A stretch of DNA of 64,000 nucleotides. Source: an uncultured Bradyrhizobium sp. (lineage in GTDB: Bacteria; Pseudomonadota; Alphaproteobacteria; Rhizobiales; Xanthobacteraceae). Shown piece by piece: positions 54,697 through 63,300 of the stretch (position 1 is the stretch's first letter; every line of letters begins with the position of its first letter). Both the position numbers and the translations under genes were made by a program. The stretch spans positions 1-64,000 of the forward strand of contig NZ_CAKZJO010000041.1 of NCBI RefSeq assembly GCF_936943645.1. The letters are read 5' to 3'. The notes below the pieces were generated by a model, which did no database searches, had not been told where the DNA came from, and saw only the letters and a program-made list of their open reading frames with translations.

Positions 54697-55758
54697 CTAC
54701 TTCTTCGCGGGCGCCTGCGGCTGGGCGGGCGGAACGGTCTCGATCAGCTTGCCAGTGAAGACCGGCGCGGAGTGCGGATTGCCGTCGGGCGAGCCGCCGG
54801 CCTGCTCGACGGTGACGGCGTAGGTGGCGCCGTTGACGACGTCGGCATCGTAGCCGGCGAGCAGCGGACGCGCGGTGAAATCACCGGCGCCGATCACGCC
54901 GAGCGAGCGGGGACGCGGCAGCTTGTCGGAGATCAGCCAGAGCTCGAAACTCTTGCCGGGCTCCGGCGACGCACCGACCTTGCGCACGGTGAAGTTCTTG
55001 CTCGCGCCGTCGACCGTGAGAATGAAGGCGGGCCCGCCGGCCTGGCCCTGCAGCAGCGCAACATATTGCGCCGAGGCCGCGAGCGGCGCGGCCGGAATCT
55101 TCACCTCCACGGTCTGGATGCGCGGCGCGGGACGCAAGGCCCCCGGCAGCGCGTCGGGCAGGAAGATCTGGAGCGACAGCGTGATCAGCAGCGCGGCCGC
55201 GAGCGCGCCGGCGGCGGACGCGACGGAGCGCCAGCGCTTCACCCGGCCCTCGAGACGGATCACGTTGCCGTCGTCGGCGACCGCCGCCTGCGGCGCGCGC
55301 GCGACGGCGAGATCCGGCGCGTGGACCTGCGGGATGAATTGCGGCGCGACGTCGGGAAGCACGTCGGGCTCGGGACGCGGCGTCTCCGGCGGTGCGGCTT
55401 CGGCATGCGGCACGATGGCAGCCTGCGGCGCATCGCCGGCGGACTCCACGGCCTCCGAAGCGGGGAGCTCCGGTGCGGGCGGAGGCGGTGGCGGCGATGC
55501 CTCGGCAAGCACAGGCGGCTGCTGCGCCAGCGCCGTGCGCGCGATCTCGGACCTGATGTTCTCCCACACGATCGGGCGCGGCTCGACCGAGCCGACCATC
55601 TGGTTGAGGACGCCGAGCCGGAAGGCCCAGGCCTGCACGATGTCGGCGAACGCCTCGTCCACCGCCATCATGGTCTCGACCTGCGCGCGCTCGTCGGCAT
55701 CGAGCGTACCGAGCGCATATTCCGCGGCGAGCGCGATATGGTCCTCCGAATAGGCCAT
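54697..55758 (-). CDS. Anti-sigma factor, RskA family
   Basis: The protein has 353 residues from the ATG at 55758. The N-terminal 75 residues form the anti-sigma domain (HIALAAEYALGTLDADER and VQAWAFRLGVLNQM), without a zinc His-x3-Cys-x2-Cys motif. A Pro/Ala/Glu-rich linker (about 80-160) leads to one membrane helix at 178-200, then a periplasmic RskA C-terminal domain of about 150 residues. It should hold the ECF sigma factor encoded directly upstream and release it after proteolysis or a signal. 15-bp tandem repeats lie between the two genes. Confidence 0.92.
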   Translation of the reverse strand: MAYSEDHIALAAEYALGTLDADERAQVETMMAVDEAFADIVQAWAFRLGVLNQMVGSVEPRPIVWENIRSEIARTALAQQPPVLAEASPPPPPPAPELPASEAVESAGDAPQAAIVPHAEAAPPETPRPEPDVLPDVAPQFIPQVHAPDLAVARAPQAAVADDGNVIRLEGRVKRWRSVASAAGALAAALLITLSLQIFLPDALPGALRPAPRIQTVEVKIPAAPLAASAQYVALLQGQAGGPAFILTVDGASKNFTVRKVGASPEPGKSFELWLISDKLPRPRSLGVIGAGDFTARPLLAGYDADVVNGATYAVTVEQAGGSPDGNPHSAPVFTGKLIETVPPAQPQAPAKK

Positions 55759-55783
55759 CAATTGCGGTCCAGCACCATCCTCG

Positions 55784-55843
55784 CAGTCCAAACCTTCACA
55801 GTCCAAACCTTCACAGTTCGAGCATTCATAGTCCGAGGCACTC
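55784..55843. repeat. 15-bp tandem repeats between sigma and anti-sigma genes
   Basis: Four units: CAGTCCAAACCTTCA twice without a change (55784-55813), then CAGTTCGAGCATTCA and TAGTCCGAGGCACTC as degraded units. The array covers the end and stop codon of the sigma gene and the leader of the anti-sigma gene. Confidence 0.85.
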
Positions 55844-56371
55844 CCGGATATCCAACATGCTGCGCCGCAGCCACGTCTTCACCGTATTGACGGGCGCTGA
55901 AAACTTCTCCGCCAATTGCTCGCGGCTCCAGCCGTTGTAATAGGCGAGCAGCACGAGCCGCTGACGGTCCGGCTCGAGCCGGCCGACGCATTCCAATAGC
56001 CGCTTCAGCTCCTCGGTCATCTCCCGGCGCGCCAGCGGGTCGGGGCTGTCGGCCGCCACCTCCATCGCCTGAGGCTCCTCCTCGATCGAGACCTCCGACT
56101 TCTTGCGCACGATGTCGATGGCGCGGTTGCGCGCAATCGAGGCCATCCACGTGATCGGCGAGGACAGCGCCGGATTGAACCCGCCTGCGTTGTTCCAGAT
56201 CTTGACGTAGGTCTCCTGAATGACCTCCTCTGCGAGATCCTGCCTGCGCAAGATACGGAGCACGACGCCATAGAGTTTCGCGCGCGTGGCGGCGTAGAGG
56301 CGCTCGAACGCGGCCTGATCGCCCTTCGCCACCGCCTCAATCAACCCGACCAGCTCGGCTGGCGTCAGCAT
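55826..56371 (-). CDS. ECF RNA polymerase sigma factor (SigK/RpoE type)
   Basis: A 181-residue protein with sigma region 2 (AAFERLYAATRAKLYGV, AEEVIQETYVKIWNN, ITWMASIARNRAIDIVR) and region 4 (LEPDRQRLVLLAYYNGWSREQLAEKF, VNTVKTWLRRSMLDIR). It pairs with the RskA-like anti-sigma factor 67 bases downstream. SigK/RskA-type pairs respond to oxidative or singlet-oxygen stress in several bacteria. No target gene is evident here. Confidence 0.94.
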   Translation of the reverse strand: MLTPAELVGLIEAVAKGDQAAFERLYAATRAKLYGVVLRILRRQDLAEEVIQETYVKIWNNAGGFNPALSSPITWMASIARNRAIDIVRKKSEVSIEEEPQAMEVAADSPDPLARREMTEELKRLLECVGRLEPDRQRLVLLAYYNGWSREQLAEKFSAPVNTVKTWLRRSMLDIRECLGL

Positions 56372-56384
56372 TCAGCCCCCTTAT

Positions 56385-56570
56385 CCTTGTCCCTCTCCCC
56401 GTCTGCGGGGTTGGGACGAGCTACGCTCGCCCTGAGAGGGTCGGGGTGAGGGGGAGTCTCCGCAACGGAGGTTGCAGACGGACTCGGGGAGAGTCCCCCT
56501 CACCCGGATCGCATCTGGCGATGCGATCCGGCCTCTCCCCGCAAGCGGGGAGAGGCGAACCATCCGCCAC
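56385..56570. repeat. Intergenic palindromic repeats, family A, two units
   Basis: The first unit runs from TCCCTCTCCCCGTCTGCGGGG to GAGAGGGTCGGGGTGAGGGGG, the second from CCCCCTCACCCGGATCGCATC to CTCTCCCCGCAAGCGGGGAGAGG. Both have inner hairpins (GATCGCATCTGGCGATGCGATC). The layout is the same as at 61.9 kb. The rest of the gap up to 56696 has no gene that I can support. Confidence 0.75.
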
Positions 56571-56696
56571 CATAGCGCGCGGCCAAGCCGACCACCAAGG
56601 GGCGCGGCGCCACGCTGTGGACAGCCCATGCGAAAAACCCGGACCTTGCGGCCCGGGCTTGGCGAAATTCTCGGTGGGTCGGGCTTGCCGGCGCGC

Positions 56697-57116
56697 TCAG
56701 GCGACGGCGCCGATGCGGGCGCGCATCAGGCCGATGCTGTCGAGATCGGCCTGCTCGCGGGCGTTCTCCTCGGCGCGTTCGCGGGCCTGGTCGCGCTCGT
56801 CGAGCAGCTCGACCTTCTTCAGCTCCTCGAAGGCCTCGGCCAAAGCGGCCTTGGCTTCGTCGAGCTGGCCCTTGAGCTCGTCGGCCGAGCGGGTCAGGTT
56901 CTCGCGGCGCTGGATCGCCGCCTTGGCGTAGGTCGGGTAGGCAAAGTGCGAGGGATCGTTGATCCCGGCGCGCTCCTGCTCGGTCTGGATCTCGCGTTCG
57001 AGATCGACCGACATGCGCTGGAAATCGGCGATCATGGTCTCGATCTGGGTGACCCGGCGGCGCTTCTCGTCGACCTGAAACTTCTTCAGGCGAATGAGGG
57101 TATCTCGTGACTTCAT
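56697..57116 (-). CDS. fliJ: Flagellar export chaperone FliJ
   Basis: A 139-residue almost entirely helical protein, with a coiled coil across most of its length (LKKFQVDEKRRRVTQIETM, DELKGQLDEAKAALAEAFEEL). The N-terminal MKSRDTLIRLKKFQVDEKRR is typical of FliJ in alphaproteobacteria. It works with FliI in the flagellar type III export apparatus. It lies 121 bases downstream of fliI. Confidence 0.88.
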   Translation of the reverse strand: MKSRDTLIRLKKFQVDEKRRRVTQIETMIADFQRMSVDLEREIQTEQERAGINDPSHFAYPTYAKAAIQRRENLTRSADELKGQLDEAKAALAEAFEELKKVELLDERDQARERAEENAREQADLDSIGLMRARIGAVA

Positions 57117-57237
57117 CGACTCGTACTCCCCAGAAGTCCCCCCGCTGCACGTGGGACGATACCGGTCACCCCAAGGGCCCGATGGGGGCCCTGACCGGCT
57201 CTGCTACTCTGTGGGATCGGATGATGACGGGACAAAG

Positions 57238-58563
57238 TTAGCGTTCCGTTTCCAAATTACCGAGGATTTGCGCCAACTGGCGGTAGCCGTCCGCCAGTGT
57301 TGCATTTTCATCCTTGCGCTGGCGCAGGAAGGCTTCCAGCGGCTCGTGCAGGCGGATTGCCTCGTCCACCTCCGGGCTGGAGCCGGCCCGGTAGGCGCCA
57401 AGACGGATCAATTCCTCCATGTCGGCATAGGTCGCCATCACCGCCCGCGCCTTCTGGATCACGGGCCAGAACTGCGGGTCGGCCGATTTCGGCATGGTGC
57501 GGGAGACGGATTTGAGGATGTTGATGGCGGGATAGCGGCCGCGCTCGGCGATCGAGCGCTGCATCACGATGTGGCCGTCCAGGATGCCGCGGACGGCGTC
57601 CGCGATCGGCTCGTTGTGGTCGTCGCCGTCGACCAGCACCGTGAAGATCGCGGTAATGGCGCCCTCGCCCAGGCCCGGGCCGGCGCGCTCCAGCAGCTTC
57701 GGCAGCTCGGTGAACACGGTCGGCGTGTAGCCCTTGGCCGTCGGCGGCTCGCCGGCGGACAGGCCGATCTCGCGCTGGGCCATGGCAAAGCGCGTCACCG
57801 AGTCCATCAGGCAGAGCACGTCCTGGTTCTCGTCGCGAAAATATTCGGCGACCGCGAGCGTCAGATACGCCGCCTGGCGGCGCATCAGCGCCGGCTCGTC
57901 GGAGGTCGCGACCACCACGACGGAGCGCGCCAGGCCCTCTTCTCCAAGATCGTCCTGCAGGAATTCCTGCACCTCGCGGCCGCGTTCGCCGATCAGGCCG
58001 ATGACGCTGACCGCAGCATCGACGTTGCGCGCGAGCATCGACAGCAGCACCGATTTGCCGACGCCGGAGCCTGCGAAGATGCCCATGCGCTGGCCGCGGC
58101 AGCAGGTGAGGAACGTGTTCATCGCGCGCACGCCGAGATCGAGCGGCGCGCCGACGCGCTTGCGCGAATGTGCCGGCGGCGGCGTATTGCGGAACGGCAT
58201 CGGCGAGGCGCCCTGCGGCAGCGGGCCCTTGCCGTCGATCGGCTCGCCCAGCGCGTTGACGACGCGGCCGAGCCAGGCGGACGAGGGCCGCACCAGATTG
58301 GCGGCATTGGCGATCACGGCCTTGCAGCCGCGGCGCACGCCGTCGAGGCCGGCGAACGGCATCACGACAGCGTTGTTGCCGGAGAAGCCGATCACCTCGC
58401 AGGGAATCGAACGGTTGGCGCCGGTCTCGATCACCAGCCGTGCGCCGACCGACATCGCGTGGATAGGACCTGCCACCTCGACCATCAGGCCGCGAACGCC
58501 GACCACGCGGCCGTAAATGTTGACGCCGTCGATATCGCCGATCTGTTCGGCAAGCGCCTTCAT
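57238..58563 (-). CDS. fliI: Flagellum-specific ATPase FliI
   Basis: A 441-residue ATPase of the F1-beta/FliI/YscN family. An N-terminal barrel (about 1-90) is followed by the Walker [18 protein letters not shown] near residue 160 and the Walker [18 protein letters not shown] near residue 245, with family motif [14 protein letters not shown]. It powers export of flagellar parts. The start region MKAL is tandemly copied upstream as two mini-ORFs joined by ATGA overlaps. Confidence 0.95.
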   Translation of the reverse strand: MKALAEQIGDIDGVNIYGRVVGVRGLMVEVAGPIHAMSVGARLVIETGANRSIPCEVIGFSGNNAVVMPFAGLDGVRRGCKAVIANAANLVRPSSAWLGRVVNALGEPIDGKGPLPQGASPMPFRNTPPPAHSRKRVGAPLDLGVRAMNTFLTCCRGQRMGIFAGSGVGKSVLLSMLARNVDAAVSVIGLIGERGREVQEFLQDDLGEEGLARSVVVVATSDEPALMRRQAAYLTLAVAEYFRDENQDVLCLMDSVTRFAMAQREIGLSAGEPPTAKGYTPTVFTELPKLLERAGPGLGEGAITAIFTVLVDGDDHNEPIADAVRGILDGHIVMQRSIAERGRYPAINILKSVSRTMPKSADPQFWPVIQKARAVMATYADMEELIRLGAYRAGSSPEVDEAIRLHEPLEAFLRQRKDENATLADGYRQLAQILGNLETER

Positions 58564-58608
58564 CGGGGAGCCTTCATCAGGAGCGCCTTCATATGAGGGC
58601 CTTCATAT
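58560..58608 (-). promoter_or_regulatory. Tandemly duplicated translation start region of fliI with mini-ORFs
   Basis: ATGAAGGC occurs four times, at 58606, 58592, 58577 and 58563, at 14-15 base steps. The ORF from 58606 encodes MKALI and its stop overlaps the ATG at 58592; that ORF encodes [10 protein letters not shown] and its stop overlaps the fliI ATG (ATGA). fliI itself starts MKAL. Each unit contains an AAGG that can serve as ribosome site for the next. Confidence 0.7.
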
Positions 58609-58684
58609 AAGATGGTGGTCGCTCCAGCGATCTCCGGGACTTCACGGTGAAAACCTTAAGTTTCGCCATATTTCTGAACGGAGC

Positions 58685-58700
58685 TTAACTTCGTGTTTAC
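58685..58700 (+). promoter_or_regulatory. CtrA-box candidate in the fliI/ctrA intergenic region
   Basis: TTAA-N7-TTTAC is one base off the CtrA consensus TTAA-N7-TTAAC. It lies 120 bases upstream of fliI and 315 bases upstream of ctrA. A further TTAACC half-site is at 58908. Confidence 0.5.
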
Positions 58701-58765
58701 CCGCATCATTAATCATTGCGTCACTGTCTTTGTGACTGAGCGTGGCTCCCCTTCAGAAGAAGGCT

Positions 58766-58935
58766 GAGTCGCGGGAGTCGGTTAGGCCCGTCTCTTAAAG
58801 TGGAACTTGAACGGAGCTGGGTGACGAAAGCTGCTTCACGCGCAAGACCTTAGGGCGATTCGACAAAAATTGCACCGGGGGGACTTGCGTTCCAGAATCA
58901 GGATTTGTTAACCATCTGTTGTCAGGATCCGAATC
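58766..58935. promoter_or_regulatory. Cluster of five GANTC (CcrM methylation) sites upstream of ctrA
   Basis: GANTC occurs at 58766, 58775, 58857, 58895 and 58931 within 170 bases, several times more often than expected at this GC content. In Caulobacter a GANTC at the ctrA P1 promoter couples transcription to replication. Confidence 0.65.
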
Positions 58936-59014
58936 AGTTGTTCAAAGGCGTTTTGTTGAGTGCCGCGAATGCGGCCGACCTGACGCCCAGGAGCGGCGAC
59001 TATGGGGAACTGGC

Positions 59015-59716
59015 ATGCGCGTTTTGCTGATTGAAGATGACAGCGCCGTCGCGCAGTCGATCGAGCTGATGTTGAAGTCTGAGAGCTTCAACGTCTACAC
59101 GACCGATTTGGGGGAAGAAGGCGTCGATCTCGGTAAATTATACGATTACGACATTATCCTTCTCGACCTCAACCTGCCCGACATGTCCGGCTACGACGTG
59201 CTCAAGCAGCTCAGGGTCTCCAAGATCAAGACACCGATCCTGATCCTCTCCGGCCTCGCCGGCATCGAGGACAAGGTCAAGGGTCTCGGCGTCGGCGCCG
59301 ACGACTACATGACCAAACCCTTCCATAAAGACGAGCTGGTGGCCCGCATCCACGCGATCGTGCGCCGCTCCAAGGGTCACGCCCAGTCGGTCATCCAGAC
59401 CGGCGATCTCGTCGTCAACCTCGACACCAAGACGGTGGAAGTCGGCGGCCAGCGCGTGCACCTGACCGGCAAGGAGTACCAGATGCTGGAGCTGCTCTCG
59501 CTCCGCAAGGGCACGACCCTGACCAAGGAAATGTTCCTCAACCACCTCTATGGCGGCATGGACGAGCCCGAGCTGAAGATCATCGACGTCTTCATCTGCA
59601 AGCTCCGCAAGAAGCTGGCCAATGCTTCCGAGGGACGCAACTTCATCGAGACCGTGTGGGGCCGCGGCTACGTGCTGCGCGAGCCGCACGAGGCCGACGA
59701 GCGCATCCCCGCCTGA
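59015..59716 (+). CDS. ctrA: Cell-cycle response regulator CtrA
   Basis: The protein has 233 residues from the ATG at 59015 (GGGGAA upstream). Receiver domain (1-120) with acidic pocket E7, D8, D9 and phosphorylation site D51; K in [11 protein letters not shown] near residue 104. OmpR-type winged helix (about 130-225) with [17 protein letters not shown] and [14 protein letters not shown]. It is the master regulator of the alphaproteobacterial cell cycle. The C-terminus DERIPA ends in a small hydrophobic residue, as needed for ClpXP turnover in Caulobacter (AA). A strong terminator follows. Confidence 0.97.
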   Translation: MRVLLIEDDSAVAQSIELMLKSESFNVYTTDLGEEGVDLGKLYDYDIILLDLNLPDMSGYDVLKQLRVSKIKTPILILSGLAGIEDKVKGLGVGADDYMTKPFHKDELVARIHAIVRRSKGHAQSVIQTGDLVVNLDTKTVEVGGQRVHLTGKEYQMLELLSLRKGTTLTKEMFLNHLYGGMDEPELKIIDVFICKLRKKLANASEGRNFIETVWGRGYVLREPHEADERIPA

Positions 59717-59767
59717 TCCTGGGTTTACGTCGCGAGCCCTTGTCGGGCTCGCTCCTCCCAGCCTGGA

Positions 59768-59797
59768 CCCCGCCGCAAATGGCGGGGTTTTGTTTTT
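59768..59797 (+). terminator. Rho-independent terminator of ctrA
   Basis: The stem CCCCGCC/GGCGGGG with loop GCAAAT is followed by TTTTGTTTTT. It lies 52 bases after the ctrA stop codon. Confidence 0.9.
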
Positions 59798-59879
59798 GGG
59801 CGGATGCTTCATCTCCCTCTTAAGCTTTGAACCGCTATGCTTCCCCCGCCGACGAATGGTCGCGCACGATGGGGGAACG

Positions 59880-60284
59880 ATGATCCTGCAATCACTCGCC
59901 GGCCTGCCCGCCTTCCTGGTCTATTTCTGCACCGGGCTGATCGCGATCGTGGCGTATCTGTTCGTCTACACCCGCATCACCGCGCATAACGAGTTCCAGC
60001 TGATCCGCGACAACGAGCCCGCCGCGGCGATCGCGCTCGGCCTCAGCCTGCTCGGCTTCGTGGCGCCGCTGGTCAGCGCCATCGCGCATTCGGCCAATGT
60101 GCTGGACTGCCTGATCTGGGCGACCATCGCGCTGGTCGTGCAGGTCATCGTGTTCTTCCTCGTCAAGGTGCCGGTGCCGAACCTGTCAGCGCGGATCTCC
60201 GCCGGCGAGCTCGCGCCCGCGATCTGGCTTGGCCTGTCCTCGTTCGCCGCCGGCCTCCTCAACGCCGCCAGCATGATCTACTGA
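59880..60284 (+). CDS. DUF350 family membrane protein (YjfL-like)
   Basis: The protein has 134 residues from the ATG at 59880, with GGGGGAA directly before it. Four membrane helices; two copies of the DUF350 unit of about 65 residues each, with the conserved ARISAGELAPAIWLGL at the end of the second loop and NEPAAAIALGLSLLGF in the first. Function unknown. It is followed by a Ser-rich anchored protein and a glutathionylspermidine-synthase-like gene, the same order as yjfL-yjfM-yjfC of E. coli. Confidence 0.9.
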   Translation: MILQSLAGLPAFLVYFCTGLIAIVAYLFVYTRITAHNEFQLIRDNEPAAAIALGLSLLGFVAPLVSAIAHSANVLDCLIWATIALVVQVIVFFLVKVPVPNLSARISAGELAPAIWLGLSSFAAGLLNAASMIY

Positions 60285-60285
60285 G

Positions 60286-60690
60286 ATGGCCGACAAACCA
60301 CCCAGCAAGGAGTTCGGCAAGCGCCGTCCACGCCTGCCGGCGGATCTGCCGCTGCCGGCCAAGGAACCGGTGAAGCGCTCCGGCCATGTCGCCCTGCTGG
60401 TGATGGGCACGCTCGCGGTCGGCACCACGGCTTACACGCTGATGCCGCGGCAGACTTGCGAGCCCACGCCCGGCGCCGTGCCCGGGCAGACCACCACGAC
60501 CTGCACAAGCAGCAGCGGCAGCAGCTCGTCAGGCGGCACCAGCTCGCGCTGGTCGTCGCGATCGAGCTTCTTCAGCAGCGATTCATCCAGCCATTCTTCG
60601 GCCGGAACGTCGTCGTCCGACTCCGGCCACAGCAGCGTGAGCCGCGGCGGCTTCGGCTCGTTCGGCCACGGTTTTTCGGGCGGCGGCTGA
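60286..60690 (+). CDS. Ser/Gly-rich anchored protein (YjfM/YgiB-like)
   Basis: A 134-residue protein with a basic, Pro-rich N-terminus (GKRRPRLPADLPLP), one membrane helix (about residues 33-52) and a Ser/Gly/Thr-rich exterior tail of 75 residues ending in GGG. Two cysteines (QTCEP, TTTCT) may form a disulfide. Position between DUF350 and the synthetase-like gene matches YjfM/YgiB (DUF1190). The tail is low complexity, so homology is supported mainly by context. Confidence 0.7.
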   Translation: MADKPPSKEFGKRRPRLPADLPLPAKEPVKRSGHVALLVMGTLAVGTTAYTLMPRQTCEPTPGAVPGQTTTTCTSSSGSSSSGGTSSRWSSRSSFFSSDSSSHSSAGTSSSDSGHSSVSRGGFGSFGHGFSGGG

Positions 60691-60696
60691 GACAAC

Positions 60697-61857
60697 ATGC
60701 AGCGCATCACTTGCCTTGAGCGCGACGACTGGCGAGAGACGGCGGCGCAATGCGGCTTCGCCTTCCACACCATCGACGGCGAACGCTATTGGGACGAGCG
60801 CGCCTATTACGGCTTCACGCTCGACGAGATCGAGCGCGGCATCGAGACGCCCTCGGGCGAGATCGAGGCGATGTGCCTGGAGCTCGCCGGCCGCGTCATC
60901 GGCGACGAGCGCGCGTTGCGGCGCCTGCAGATCCCGGAAGCGTTCTGGAGCCTGATCGCCGAGAGCTGGCAGCGCGACGACCGCAGCCTCTACGGCCGGC
61001 TCGATTTGAAATACGACGGCAAGTCGCCGGCCAAGCTGCTCGAATACAATGCGGATACCCCGACCTCGATCTTCGAGGCCGCGGTGTTTCAATGGACCTG
61101 GCTCGAGCAGGCGATCGAGCGTCGCGTCATCCCCGTGCGTGCCGATCAGTTCAACTCCATTCATGAGCGGCTGATCGCGGCGTGGAAGGAGATTGCGGCT
61201 GGCCAGCACGTCCATCTCACCGGCACCCTTGATAACGCCGAGGATGCCGGCACGCTCGCCTATCTCGAGGACACCGCGCGGCAGGCCGGGCTCTCGACGG
61301 GGCTGCTCGACATCGAGCAGGTGGGCTGGCGCGACGAGCCTGGCTGCTTCGTCGATCTCGACGAGACCGACATTGCGCTCGCCTTCAAGCTCTATCCCTG
61401 GGAATGGATGTTCCAGGACGCCTTCGGCGCAAAACTCAAGGACGCCCCGACACGCTGGATCGAACCGCCATGGAAGGCGGTGCTCTCCAACAAGGGCATA
61501 TTGCCGCTGCTCTGGGAGATGTATCCGAACCATCCCAATCTGCTGCCGGCCTTCTTCGAGGACGATCCGCGCGCCGCCGAGCTCGGCACGTCCTATGTGC
61601 GCAAGCCGCTGCTGTCGCGCGAAGGCGCCAACGTCACGATCGTGTCCGGCGGCATGGCGCTCGACGCGCACGCAGGTCCCTACGGCGCCGAAGGCTTCGT
61701 GCGACAGGCCTTGTCACCGCTGCCGAATTTCTCGGGCTTCTATCCGGTGATCGGAAGCTGGCTGGTGAACCACGAGCCGTGCGGCCTGTCGATCCGCGAG
61801 GACGAGAGCCCGATCACAGGCAACCACTCGCGGTTTTTGCCGCATGCGATTCTGTGA
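60697..61857 (+). CDS. Glutathionylspermidine synthase family protein (ATP-grasp)
   Basis: A 386-residue protein of the GspS C-terminal synthetase family (YjfC/YgiC size). Recognised from the LKYDGKSPAKLLEYNADTP segment near residue 105, EWMFQDAFGAKLKDAP near residue 240 and the ATP-grasp end SYVRKPLLSREGANV near residue 305, with conserved Asn, Lys and Glu for Mg-ATP. The GspS amidase half is absent. The true substrate of YjfC-like proteins is not known; peptide or polyamine ligation is likely. It starts 6 bases after the Ser-rich gene. Confidence 0.9.
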   Translation: MQRITCLERDDWRETAAQCGFAFHTIDGERYWDERAYYGFTLDEIERGIETPSGEIEAMCLELAGRVIGDERALRRLQIPEAFWSLIAESWQRDDRSLYGRLDLKYDGKSPAKLLEYNADTPTSIFEAAVFQWTWLEQAIERRVIPVRADQFNSIHERLIAAWKEIAAGQHVHLTGTLDNAEDAGTLAYLEDTARQAGLSTGLLDIEQVGWRDEPGCFVDLDETDIALAFKLYPWEWMFQDAFGAKLKDAPTRWIEPPWKAVLSNKGILPLLWEMYPNHPNLLPAFFEDDPRAAELGTSYVRKPLLSREGANVTIVSGGMALDAHAGPYGAEGFVRQALSPLPNFSGFYPVIGSWLVNHEPCGLSIREDESPITGNHSRFLPHAIL

Positions 61858-62018
61858 GTCTTCTCCCTCGCCCCGTTCTTACGGGGAGAGGGTCGGGGTG
61901 AGGGGCTGCTTCCGCAAAAAAGGTGGCAGATCGACTCGCGGAGAGTCCCCCTCACCCGGATTGCATCTTCGATGCACTCCGGCCGCTCCCCGCGAGCGGG
62001 GAGAGGCGAAGAGCCGTA
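61858..62018. repeat. Intergenic palindromic repeats, family A, two units
   Basis: TCTCCCTCGCCCCGTTCTTACGGGGAGAGGG then CCCCCTCACCCGGATTGCATC...CCGCTCCCCGCGAGCGGGGAGAGGCG. The layout is the same as at 56.4 kb (GGGTCGGGGTGAGGGG in the centre). The remaining part of the gap to 62156 carries no gene that I can support. Confidence 0.75.
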
Positions 62019-62156
62019 ACACCGACGTCACAGATCGAGGGCACGCATGTCGGAAACCTCGAATCAGCAAAGTCCGGGTTCCCGGGTTGTGAAATCAGCC
62101 CCCTTCCGATAGGTTCCACGCGCAATTCACCCCCGCTTCATCTCCCAAATCACCTG

Positions 62157-62786
62157 ATGCTTGGCCGCCCCAAATTCGTACTTGCCTCCGGTTCGCCGCG
62201 GCGCCTGTCGCTGCTCAACCAGGCCGGCATCGAGCCGGACGCGCTCCGGCCGGCCGACGTCGACGAGACGCCGAGGCGGGGCGAGCTGCCGCGCGCCTGC
62301 GCCAACCGGCTCGCGCGCGCCAAGGCCGATGCGGCGCTGAAATCGGTGCAGCTCGACGACGAGCTGCGCGGCGCCTTCATCCTCTCCGCCGACACGGTGG
62401 TGGCGGTCGGCCGCCGCATCCTGCCCAAGGCCAATCTGGTGGACGAGGCGGCGCAGTGCCTGCGGCTGCTGTCGGGCCGCAACCACCGCGTCTACACCGC
62501 GATCTGCCTCGTCACGCCGCGTGAGGCGTTCCGCCAGCGCCTGATCGAGACCCGCGTCCGCTTCAAGCGCCTGTCGGAAGACGACATCCAGGCCTATATC
62601 GGCTCCGGCGAATGGCGCGGCAAAGCCGGCGGCTATGCCGTGCAGGGCATCGCCGGCTCCTTCGTGGTGAAGATGGTGGGGTCCTACACCAATGTCGTCG
62701 GCCTGCCGCTCTACGAGACCACCACGCTGCTCGGCGGCGAAGGTTTTCCGATTCGCTTCGGCTGGCTCAACGCCACCGCCGTCTGA
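62157..62786 (+). CDS. maf: Maf-family nucleotide pyrophosphatase
   Basis: The protein has 209 residues from the ATG at 62157. Maf signature [14 protein letters not shown] at residues 6-19; [24 protein letters not shown] near residue 78, and [13 protein letters not shown] near residue 160, which supply the catalytic Asp, Arg and Lys. These enzymes remove non-canonical or excess NTPs (dTTP/UTP type) and affect septum formation. In alphaproteobacteria maf is often next to yacG, as here. A 7-base hairpin GAGCCGA/TCGGCTC overlaps the stop. Confidence 0.93.
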   Translation: MLGRPKFVLASGSPRRLSLLNQAGIEPDALRPADVDETPRRGELPRACANRLARAKADAALKSVQLDDELRGAFILSADTVVAVGRRILPKANLVDEAAQCLRLLSGRNHRVYTAICLVTPREAFRQRLIETRVRFKRLSEDDIQAYIGSGEWRGKAGGYAVQGIAGSFVVKMVGSYTNVVGLPLYETTTLLGGEGFPIRFGWLNATAV

Positions 62787-62803
62787 GCCGAACGCCTCGG
62801 CTC
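62785..62803 (+). terminator. Hairpin at the end of maf
   Basis: GAGCCGA-ACGCC-TCGGCTC begins at the maf stop codon. There is no U tract, so it may only reduce read-through into yacG. Confidence 0.4.
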
Positions 62804-62932
62804 AACAAAATCGCGAAAACAACCCCATGCACAGTAGAATGGCCTGACGGGGTGACTGCGCCCCCGGCCCAAGGAACCCGTTTGCCGACAGGCTCTTGAA
62901 CCCTTTCACCCCCCGCGCAAGCCGCCGACATC

Positions 62933-63115
62933 ATGGACGACCAGGTCAAAAAGCCCACGAGCCCGCTCAAAACCTGCCCGATCTGCGGCAAGCCGCAGTC
63001 GGAGGTGACCCGTCCATTCTGCTCCTCGCGCTGCCGCGACGTCGATCTGAACCGCTGGCTGAAAGGCTCCTACGTCATCCCCGGCCGCGACGACGACGTC
63101 GATGACATGGAATAG
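62933..63115 (+). CDS. yacG: DNA gyrase inhibitor YacG
   Basis: A 60-residue zinc-ribbon protein. Zinc ligands are CPIC near residue 15 and [13 protein letters not shown] near residue 30; the acidic C-terminal tail DDDVDDME matches the part of E. coli YacG that binds GyrB. It inhibits gyrase binding to DNA. It lies 146 bases after maf and upstream of tRNA-Phe. Confidence 0.92.
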   Translation: MDDQVKKPTSPLKTCPICGKPQSEVTRPFCSSRCRDVDLNRWLKGSYVIPGRDDDVDDME

Positions 63116-63300
63116 TAAGTAATATCAATAGCTTGAACCATCGATCCAGCCGCCATGCGCCAGCAGCGGCAACGCCGCCGCAGCTTGTGCACAGCCGGGC
63201 CGCGCCCGGCGAAGCCTGTTGGCGAAGCCGGGTGGACAGGCCGCCCCGAGCCCACTATAAACCGCCCGCTCGATGGGCTTTGGCCCCTCTCTTGGAGCAC

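Noticed and set aside
62000..62156. infA upstream of maf, as in many alphaproteobacteria
   Set aside because: The region holds family A repeats and no frame for a 72-residue IF-1.
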